Source: Clostridia bacterium
Lineage (GTDB): Bacteria; Bacillota; DSM-521; Neomoorellales; SLTJ01
DNA length: 64,000 bases
Direction: 5' to 3'
Assembly: GCA_004347685.1 (NCBI GenBank)
Contig: SLTJ01000001.1
Span: 62,001 to 126,000, forward strand
How positions within the stretch are numbered: position 1 is the first letter of the stretch; the number at the start of each line of letters is the position of its first letter. Shown here one piece after another: positions 58,393 to 64,000 of this stretch. Position numbers and translations under genes: made by a program. Under the pieces are notes generated by a model that worked only from the letters and a program-made list of their open reading frames with translations, was not told where the DNA came from and did no database searches.

Positions 58393-59439
58393 TTGCAGGC
58401 AGCAGCAGATAGCGAAGGGGGTACGGTGGTTTTCTCCCGGCTTGCCGGGGGGATTCTTGACATCCTGCGCAGCTTCCGGGGCGAATATCTCTCCGGCGAA
58501 GAAATAGCCAGGCAAATGTCCGTCTCGCGCACGGCGATCTGGAAACATGTCCGGGAGCTGCGCGAGCTCGGCTACGGCGTCAGCGCGGGCGGGAAGCTTG
58601 GCTACCGGTTGGACAGCATCCCGGACCGGCTTTACCCGGCGGAAGTGCGGGCCGGGCTGGGCACCCAGTTTATCGGCCGGGCGGACATCCACTATTACCG
58701 GGAAGTGACCTCTACCAACGAAGTGGCCCGGGACCTGGGGGAGCAGGGAGCTCCGGCCGGCACGGTGGTGGTAGCCGAAGCTCAGGTGCAGGGGCGCGGG
58801 CGCCTGCGCCGTTCCTGGTGGTCGCCGCCCGAGAAGGGGGTATGGATGTCGGTCCTCTTGCGGCCCGAACTTCTCCCCGGCGAAGTCTTCCTTCTGAGCT
58901 TTGCCACGGCAGTGGCGGTGGCACGGGCTATCGGTAGACTTTTACCCCTGGAGGCCCACATCAAATGGCCAAACGACATCCTGGTCGGCGGGAAAAAGGT
59001 GGCCGGCATTCTCCTGGAGGTAAAGGCGGAGCTGGACCAGGTGCATTATGTGGTAGTCGGCATGGGCCTGAATGTCAACCAGGAAGAAGCTGATTTCCCG
59101 CCCGAGTTGCGCTCGCGGGCCACTTCCCTGCGCCAGGCAGCGGGGCAACCGGTAGCCAGAGTGCCCCTGGTCCGGGAAATCCTTGCCGGACTGGAAGATG
59201 AATACTTCGGTCTGGCCCGCGGGGAAGGGGAGAGGTTGTGGCAGGAATGGCGGAATCTCGACATCACGGTGGGCCGGCCGGTGGAGGTGGTCACGTCCGC
59301 TGGTAGCTGCAGTGGCCTGGCGGCCGGCGTCACCAGGGAAGGGAGACTGGTGTTGCGGTTACCGGGAGGGGAAATCCAGGAGTTCGCTGCCGGGGACGTG
59401 ACCCTGGCCGGCAGTAGGTGGAATCCCGATATCCCATGA
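58393..59439 (+). CDS. birA: Biotin--protein ligase and biotin repressor BirA
   Basis: 348 residues from TTG 58393 behind GGAGGTGA. The N-terminal winged helix (ILDILRSFRGEYLSGEEIAR, ~21-40; SVSRTAIWKHVRELRELGYG) makes it a bifunctional repressor. The ligase domain has VVAEAQVQGRGRLRRSWWSP (~118-137, the biotin-AMP loop GRGRxxR), HIKWPNDILVGGKKVAGILL (~182-201) and VGMGLNVNQ. A matching operator is present before bioY at 59736. It attaches biotin to carboxylases and represses biotin uptake when biotin is plentiful. Confidence 0.95.
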   Translation: MQAAADSEGGTVVFSRLAGGILDILRSFRGEYLSGEEIARQMSVSRTAIWKHVRELRELGYGVSAGGKLGYRLDSIPDRLYPAEVRAGLGTQFIGRADIHYYREVTSTNEVARDLGEQGAPAGTVVVAEAQVQGRGRLRRSWWSPPEKGVWMSVLLRPELLPGEVFLLSFATAVAVARAIGRLLPLEAHIKWPNDILVGGKKVAGILLEVKAELDQVHYVVVGMGLNVNQEEADFPPELRSRATSLRQAAGQPVARVPLVREILAGLEDEYFGLARGEGERLWQEWRNLDITVGRPVEVVTSAGSCSGLAAGVTREGRLVLRLPGGEIQEFAAGDVTLAGSRWNPDIP

Positions 59440-59461
59440 GGTGGCCGGGAAATGTCTGGGC

Positions 59462-59570
59462 GGCCACCACCTATTACAGCCTTTGAGCGCGGCCTCGCCG
59501 TCACTTTCGCGCAGCCTGATAACCCGGCTTGCGTCCTCGACTGTTCACCGCTAGACCCTGACCGGTTTGA
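59462..59570. repeat. MITE-like element interior, copy after birA
   Basis: Bases 59497-59570 align without gaps to 43127-43200 with nine differences, all transitions. The flank GGCCACCACCTATTACAGCC (59463-59482) matches the left part of the family less well, and the inverted ends are not conserved here. Confidence 0.65.
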
Positions 59571-59735
59571 CAGGCCGGGCAGACGCCCATGCCACTGGAC
59601 AGTGGCACCAACGAAGGATGAAAATGGCAGTGAGCGCCTAGTTTTCATGGTAGTTACGGCGGTGAGTTACCTAGCTCGCTTCCTCCAGCCTGGGGGTGGC
59701 AAATGAGTTGGCGAGTGCCGGCTTTTTTGGGCCAT

Positions 59736-59771
59736 TTAGGTTAACCCCAACATAGTATTAGGTTAACCTAA
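59736..59771. promoter_or_regulatory. BirA operator upstream of bioY
   Basis: TTAGGTTAAC (59736-59745), 16-base spacer, GTTAACCTAA (59762-59771): perfect 10-base inverted arms with the GTTAAC core and spacing of bacterial BirA boxes. It lies 110 bases before bioY and likely overlaps its promoter. Confidence 0.85.
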
Positions 59772-59880
59772 CCCAGACCAAACGCTACGTACGATTTCCT
59801 TTCCATTTTGCGGGGCGGTTCGGAAGTAAGGGCGTCCCGAGGCGCTACGCATATTCTTGCATATTCTTGGAGGTGCTTTG

Positions 59881-60513
59881 ATGTCTACGCGATGGATGGT
59901 GTTGGCCGCTCTCTTTGCGGCCTTGATAGCAGTGCTGGCGCAACTGGCCATCCCTTTACCGGGCGGCGTGCCATTTACCATGCAGTTGTTCGGCGTCTTT
60001 CTGACTGGCTCTCTCCTCGGCGGCCGCTGGGGCGCTGTGGCCATGCTGGTTTATCTGCTCCTGGGGGCCGCTGGGATGCCAGTGTTTTCCAATGGTCACG
60101 GCGGCCTGGGGTGGCTGCTCGGGCCCACCGGCGGCTTCCTGATCGGTTTCCTGCTGGGAGTTTACGTGCAGGGTAAAATCGTGGAGGGGGCTCTGAAACG
60201 CAGGCCGTCTCAACCTGCCTCGGGGGAGGAAGGAGGAGCCGCGAGGCTGGTCGGGGAAAAGATCCCGCTTCCTTCTTTCTGGCGTTTTCTAGGGGCCATG
60301 ATTCCCTGCCTCCTTATTTCTTATGCCGTGGGGACTTTGCAGTTTTCCCTGGTAAACCGGATGCCAGTCCCCGTGTCCCTGGGAATGACCGTCCTGCCCT
60401 TTGTGCCTTTTGATGCAGTAAAAATGGTAGTGGCGGCCGCTGTGGCCAGGGGGGCGTGGGCGGCCCTGGTGGCTGAAGGCCTTTTGCCCCTGGGTCAGCA
60501 GGCGAGGAGTTGA
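59881..60513 (+). CDS. bioY: Biotin transporter BioY
   Basis: 210 residues from ATG 59881 behind GGAGGTGC. Six hydrophobic helices; LAIPLPGGVPFTMQLFGVFL (~21-40) and LLGAAGMPVFSNGHGGLGWL followed by LGPTGGFLIGF (~60-90) are BioY motifs for biotin binding. BioY is the S component of an ECF transporter or acts alone; no bioMN is in the window. About 30 extra hydrophilic residues (~105-135) lie between helices 4 and 5. It is controlled by the BirA box just upstream. Confidence 0.95.
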   Translation: MSTRWMVLAALFAALIAVLAQLAIPLPGGVPFTMQLFGVFLTGSLLGGRWGAVAMLVYLLLGAAGMPVFSNGHGGLGWLLGPTGGFLIGFLLGVYVQGKIVEGALKRRPSQPASGEEGGAARLVGEKIPLPSFWRFLGAMIPCLLISYAVGTLQFSLVNRMPVPVSLGMTVLPFVPFDAVKMVVAAAVARGAWAALVAEGLLPLGQQARS

Positions 60514-60685
60514 AGAACAGGAGCAGGTGGGTAGCGAAAAAAAGGTGTATTTGCCGGCCCCTGGGGTGAGTTCCAGGCGCAGGCCGGTATGGTATTTTTT
60601 CGTCAGCTTACAGGTAAAATACTATCCGCCAGCGAAATACTTACCCGAGAATCGGCAGGCTGGATTTGACTGGAGTGGACTGGCC

Positions 60686-61639
60686 ATGGGAGTTCGCTGG
60701 GGAAACATCACCGATGTCGCTGGGATCAGGGTGGGTCATGCCGATCACCCGGCCGGTACTATGGGTTGCACCGTGGTTTTGGCCGAGGGCGGGGCCGTCG
60801 CCGGCGTGGACGTGCGCGGCGGGGCCCCGGGCACCCGGGAGACCGACGCCCTTGACCCCCTGAACCTGGTGGAAAGGGTCCACGCCGTACTCCTGGCCGG
60901 TGGCAGTGCCCACGGCTTGGCTGCGGCCGACGGAGTGGCCGGCTGGTTGGCGGAGCGCGGGCTGGGCTTTGCCGCTGGGGAAGTGACCGTGCCGGTGGTG
61001 CCGGCCGCGGTGATCTTTGACCTCCAGCCCGGGGCTTCCTTTCACGCCCCAGGGGCCGACCTGGGTTATGCCGCCTGTACCCGGGCCGTATCCGGCCCGC
61101 TGCCCGAGGGCCGGGTTGGCGCCGGCCGCGGCGCCACTGTCGGCAAGATCCTGGGTCGGGAGCACTCCTGCCCCGGCGGGGTGGGGAACTGGGCGATAGC
61201 CCTACCCGGGGACGGCGTAGTGGCGGCCTTGGTGGTGGTTAATGCCCTGGGGGAGGTGGTTGGACCTGGTGGCGACATCTTGGCCGGGGCCCGCGATCCC
61301 CAAACCGGCCAATGGCTCGATACGCTATCTTATTGGCAGCAGCACCCTGACGCCATCCCCTGGCCGGGAAATACCACCCTGGGCGTGGTGGTGACAGACG
61401 CCAGGCTGAACAAGGCCCAGGCCAGTTTTATCGCCCGGGCGGCCCAGGCCGGCATGGCCAGGAGCATCCGGCCGTCCCACACCCTGTATGACGGCGACAC
61501 CATCTTCGTCCTGGCCACCGGCGAAAAGGATGTCCCGCCCGCCCTGGTGGCTGCCTTGGCGGCCGAGGCAATGCGCGTGGCCGTCTGGCGGGCGGTGCTG
61601 GCGGCCGGCGGCGCGCTCGATCGGACAGGTACCCGGTAA
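60686..61639 (+). CDS. P1-family peptidase (DmpA/S58-like, self-processing)
   Basis: 317 residues from ATG 60686. NITDVAGIRVGHADHPAGTM (~7-26), GAPGTRETDALDPLNLVERV (~49-68) and LLAGGSAHGLAAADGVAGWL (~72-91) are the family core. NTTLGVVVTDARLNKAQ (~228-244) contains the Asn-Thr pair expected at the autocleavage and nucleophile site. Relatives are beta-aminopeptidases, ornithine acetyltransferase-like or nylon-oligomer hydrolases; the substrate is unknown. The open frame reaches 60527 but that part is not family-like. Confidence 0.88.
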   Translation: MGVRWGNITDVAGIRVGHADHPAGTMGCTVVLAEGGAVAGVDVRGGAPGTRETDALDPLNLVERVHAVLLAGGSAHGLAAADGVAGWLAERGLGFAAGEVTVPVVPAAVIFDLQPGASFHAPGADLGYAACTRAVSGPLPEGRVGAGRGATVGKILGREHSCPGGVGNWAIALPGDGVVAALVVVNALGEVVGPGGDILAGARDPQTGQWLDTLSYWQQHPDAIPWPGNTTLGVVVTDARLNKAQASFIARAAQAGMARSIRPSHTLYDGDTIFVLATGEKDVPPALVAALAAEAMRVAVWRAVLAAGGALDRTGTR

Positions 61640-61786
61640 GGCCTGGCCTGCGTGCCAGGCCCGGCGAGGCTTCTTGCGGGGTGGGCGGGCTTTCCGGTCA
61701 CTGGCCAGGCCTCCGGGTCGGACCAGACCGTCCCGCTCCGGCAGTGGTTAGGGCAAAATATGTGAGGAAGATGGAAGGGGGCGAGC

Positions 61787-62566
61787 ATGTTGTTGCTGGT
61801 CTTTGACGTGGGCAATACCAATACTGTCCTGGGAGTTTATTCTGCCCAGCACTTGGAGCAGCACTGGCGGGTGGCCACTCACCGGGAGCAGACGGCCGAC
61901 GAGCTGGCCATGTTGTTCCTAAGCTTATTCCAGCACAGCGGCCTTTCCTTTGCCAGCATCAAAGCCGTGGCTATCTCTTCGGTTGTGCCGTCCCTGATGA
62001 GCGCCTTGAGTGAACTTTCCTGCCGTTACTTTGGGGTCGAGCCGCTGGTGGTGGGGCCGGGCACCCGGACCGGTATGCCCATCAAGTTCGATAATCCGCG
62101 GGAGGTGGGCGCTGACCGCATTGTCAACGGGGTGGCCGCATACCACCTGTACGGAGGCCCGGTCATCGTGGTGGACTTCGGCACGGCCACAACCTTTGAC
62201 GTGATTTCCAGCCACGGCGAGTACCTGGGGGGTGCCATCGCTCCGGGTATCGGTATCTCCACCGAGGCCCTCTTTGCCCGGGCCGCCAAGCTTCCCCGGG
62301 TGGAACTGGTCAATCCCAAGACCGTCATCGGCAAAAACACCGTGGCCAGCATGCAGGCCGGCATCATCTACGGTTTCATCGGCCAGGTGGATGGCATCGT
62401 CACCCGCATGAAGCAGGAACTTGGTGACGAGCCATTGGTAGTAGCCACCGGGGGCCTGGCTGAACTTATTGCGCCGGAAACACAAACCATCAACGAGGTC
62501 AACCCCCTGCTTACCCTGGAGGGCCTGCGCCTGATTTACGAACGCAACCAGCATACTGGAAGTTAG
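61787..62566 (+). CDS. coaX: Type III pantothenate kinase
   Basis: 259 residues, ATG 61787 behind [29 protein letters not shown] (~4-18) is the ATP-binding phosphate loop, [17 protein letters not shown] (~107-123) and [12 protein letters not shown] (~127-138) the pantothenate site, [16 protein letters not shown] and [12 protein letters not shown] complete it. It phosphorylates pantothenate, the first step to CoA, and is not inhibited by CoA in known members. It completes the pantothenate-to-CoA theme of this window. Confidence 0.96.
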   Translation: MLLLVFDVGNTNTVLGVYSAQHLEQHWRVATHREQTADELAMLFLSLFQHSGLSFASIKAVAISSVVPSLMSALSELSCRYFGVEPLVVGPGTRTGMPIKFDNPREVGADRIVNGVAAYHLYGGPVIVVDFGTATTFDVISSHGEYLGGAIAPGIGISTEALFARAAKLPRVELVNPKTVIGKNTVASMQAGIIYGFIGQVDGIVTRMKQELGDEPLVVATGGLAELIAPETQTINEVNPLLTLEGLRLIYERNQHTGS

Positions 62567-62596
62567 AAGTTGGAGGTTAGAGGTTGGAGCAAATTT
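62562..62596 (+). repeat. GAGGT-type repeat after coaX
   Basis: GTTAGAAGTTGGAGGTTAGA followed by GGTTGGAG overlaps the coaX stop codon; same heptad-like GA/GT pattern as the other copies. Confidence 0.5.
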
Positions 62597-62688
62597 CCAC
62601 GGGAGTTGTGCCGGCCGGTTTTTCCCTTTGCAAGGCGAATGGCCCCTGGCCTCATCCAGGCGCAGCGACGATCTCGGCATAGCCTTCC

Positions 62689-63690
62689 ATGCCATTTTCT
62701 GGAGGGAGTAATCTGCCGCTCACCATCGGTAACGTAGAACTCTCAACCCCGGTGCTGCCGGCGCCTATGGCCGGCGTCAGCGACAAGCCCTTCCGCCTGA
62801 TCCTGGCTGAATTTGGCTGCCCCCTGGTCTATACGGAAATGGTGAGCGCCAAGGGGCTGGTGTACGGCAGCCGGGCCACCCTGAAGATGATTGACCTGGC
62901 CGGGGAGGGGAACGTGGCCGTGCAGCTATTCGGGCGCGAACCGGAGATCCTGGCCCGGGCCGCGAAGACGGCCGTGGAGCGCGGCGCCGTCCTGATTGAC
63001 CTCAACTTGGGCTGTCCCATGCCTAAGGTGGTGAAGAACGGCGAGGGGGCGGCACTCATGCAGGAGCCCAGCTTGGTAGGAGAGCTGGTGGCCGCCGTGG
63101 CCGCAGCCGTGGCGGTGCCGGTCACCGTGAAAATGCGCTCCGGCTGGGACGGGGCTAGCCGAAATGCCGTCCAGGTGGCCCTGGTAGCCGCGCGGGCCCG
63201 GGCCAAAGCCGTCACCGTCCACGGCCGTACCGCGGTGCAGCGGTATGCCGGGCGGGCGGAATGGGATACCATCCGCCAAGTGGCGGTGGCCCTTTCCTCC
63301 CAGGGCGTCTCGGTTATCGGCAACGGCGACGTGGCTTCCCCCGAGGACGCATCCCGGATGCTGGCCGAAACCGGCTGCCAGGGGGTGATGGTGGGCCGGG
63401 CGGCTATGAGCAATCCGTGGATCTTCCCCAGGATTTCCGCCTACCTCCGTGACGGGACCTGGCTGGACCCGCCGTCCCCCAGCGAGCGGCTGGCCGTGGC
63501 CCGGCGCCACCTGGACCAGGCCGTGCACTGGGAAGGCGAAGAGCGGGCTGTGCGGCAGATGCGCAAGGTGATCGGCTGGTACGTTAAGGGCCTGCCCGGA
63601 GCGGCGGCCCTGCGTCAGGAGGTCAGTCAGATCAGGGAGGCCGAAGCCATGCGCCAGGCCCTCCACCGCTACGCGACCCGCCTACACTGA
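62689..63690 (+). CDS. dusB: tRNA-dihydrouridine synthase DusB
   Basis: 333 residues, a flavin TIM-barrel enzyme that reduces uridines in tRNA. LPAPMAGVSDKPFR (~25-38), VQLFGREPEIL, DLNLGCPMPKVVKNGEGAAL (~104-123, catalytic Cys), VTVKMRSGWD (~145), TVHGRTAVQRYAGRAEWDTI (~174-193) and GVMVGRAAMSNPWIF (~234-248) are all present. The start is uncertain: ATG 62689 lacks a ribosome site, whereas GGAGGGA at 62701-62707 points to a start near 62713, where only CTG is available. Confidence 0.94.
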   Translation: MPFSGGSNLPLTIGNVELSTPVLPAPMAGVSDKPFRLILAEFGCPLVYTEMVSAKGLVYGSRATLKMIDLAGEGNVAVQLFGREPEILARAAKTAVERGAVLIDLNLGCPMPKVVKNGEGAALMQEPSLVGELVAAVAAAVAVPVTVKMRSGWDGASRNAVQVALVAARARAKAVTVHGRTAVQRYAGRAEWDTIRQVAVALSSQGVSVIGNGDVASPEDASRMLAETGCQGVMVGRAAMSNPWIFPRISAYLRDGTWLDPPSPSERLAVARRHLDQAVHWEGEERAVRQMRKVIGWYVKGLPGAAALRQEVSQIREAEAMRQALHRYATRLH

Positions 63691-63692
63691 AA

Positions 63693-63724
63693 TAGAGGTC
63701 AGAGGCGGGAGGTCAGAGGTCGGA
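63693..63724 (+). repeat. GAGGT-type repeat after dusB
   Basis: GAGGTCAGAGGCGGGAGGTC then AGAGGTCGGAG starts 3 bases after the dusB stop; followed by the small hairpin GTCGGCCT-CC-AGGCCGAC. Confidence 0.5.
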
Positions 63725-63809
63725 GCGCCGTCGGCCTCCAGGCCGACCCGGAGCAGTGCTGGCAGCGGTGGCGGCAGACCGGGGAAATACCTCCGTTTCC
63801 CCTGGGCCG

Positions 63810-63971
63810 ATTTCATCCAGAGCCAGGGCGGCCCGGCCAGCATCGAGCAGTACATGCCGGATGTAGTTAGCAGGGCTTCCAGAAGAGTTACTACAGCCAG
63901 GGAGGCGGGCTAACTGTAAAGGTCATCAACGATCCCCCGGCCACCAATCCCAAGTTCCCTGACTTTCAATA
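63810..63971 (+). pseudogene. Degraded coding remnant at the right edge, unidentified
   Basis: Two pieces look coding but are in different frames. ADFIQSQGGPASIEQYMPDV (from 63810) is followed after a shift near 63880 by FQKSYYSQGGGLTVKVINDP and PATNPKFPDFQ ending at TAA. No start codon or ribosome site. The family is not recognised. Confidence 0.3.
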
Positions 63972-64000
63972 ACCTGAGGCCTTTGCCCCAAGAATCAGGT

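Noticed and set aside
59452-59706. 84-residue ORF after birA
   Set aside because: It coincides with the dispersed repeat. Compared with the copy at 43127, the changes fall on all codon positions, so there is no sign of protein-level selection.
60527-60685. N-terminal extension of the P1 peptidase
   Set aside because: Family similarity begins at ATG 60686, and the upstream residues look like translated intergenic DNA.

Overview
The window looks like the chromosome of a GC-rich, anaerobic, spore-forming Clostridia, closest in flavour to Moorella and its thermophilic relatives. This is inferred from an FTHFS gene (fhs) next to folP-folB-folK, the block rpsF-ssb-rpsR-DUF2232-rplI-Lon-dnaB, Veg, a sporulation-type Lon protease, a YedF selenium-metabolism protein, very frequent TTG/GTG starts with strong Shine-Dalgarno sites, and consensus TTGACA/TATAAT promoters. 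No 16S gene is present, so the taxonomy is an inference.

Layout. (1) 1-7450 is a decaying defence and mobile island: the end of an Eco57I/PglX-like DNA methylase, an OLD-family nuclease with a broken 5' end, a leftover methylase tail, a complete IS21-type element, a tiny winged-helix ORF, a frameshifted DprA-like gene and an IS701-type transposase relic. (2) 7500-7890 holds tRNA-Ser(GCT), tRNA-Arg(ACG) and tRNA-Arg(CCT). (3) 8250-14300 is a redox-signalling and electron-transfer region: a NarL/DesK-type histidine kinase, a membrane cytochrome c, a response regulator, then a Tat-exported ferredoxin, an NrfD-type membrane subunit and a membrane-anchored c-heme protein. (4) 14768-29830 is mostly housekeeping: tadA overlapping tRNA-Ser(CGA), veg, panB, cvpA, M18 aminopeptidase, yedF, the ribosomal/replication block, a GH18 spore-type hydrolase and a DUF2148 protein. 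(5) 30022-41800 is accessory metabolism: an alpha/beta hydrolase carrying repeat DNA, a Crp/Fnr regulator, a UbiD decarboxylase, an ADP-forming acyl-CoA synthetase, a TAXI-TRAP transporter, an MFS transporter and a coiled-coil protein. (6) 42107-43068 is a HepT/MntA toxin-antitoxin pair. (7) 43459-55083 holds purA, a peptidase-MA protein, a ThiF/MoeB-like protein, fhs, folPBK and a pantothenate operon (DUF2520-panC-panD) behind a leader with an intrinsic terminator. (8) 55185-58115 is an inserted, compact restriction-modification-like cassette with an unusual HEAT-repeat effector. (9) 58307-63690 holds birA, bioY with a BirA operator, a P1 peptidase, coaX and dusB.

How the genes work together. 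CoA supply is well covered (panB, DUF2520 candidate ketopantoate reductase, panC, panD, coaX). Folate synthesis feeds the FTHFS C1 step. BirA and BioY form a biotin salvage module. The UbiD/acyl-CoA synthetase/TRAP set suggests uptake and processing of an organic, possibly aromatic, acid.

Two dispersed intergenic repeat families run through the window: a GAGGT-rich hairpin element, one set of which sits in-frame inside a hydrolase gene, and a MITE-like element with GTAACTACTCAG-type inverted ends. The best candidate for an undescribed system is the 55185-58115 cassette.
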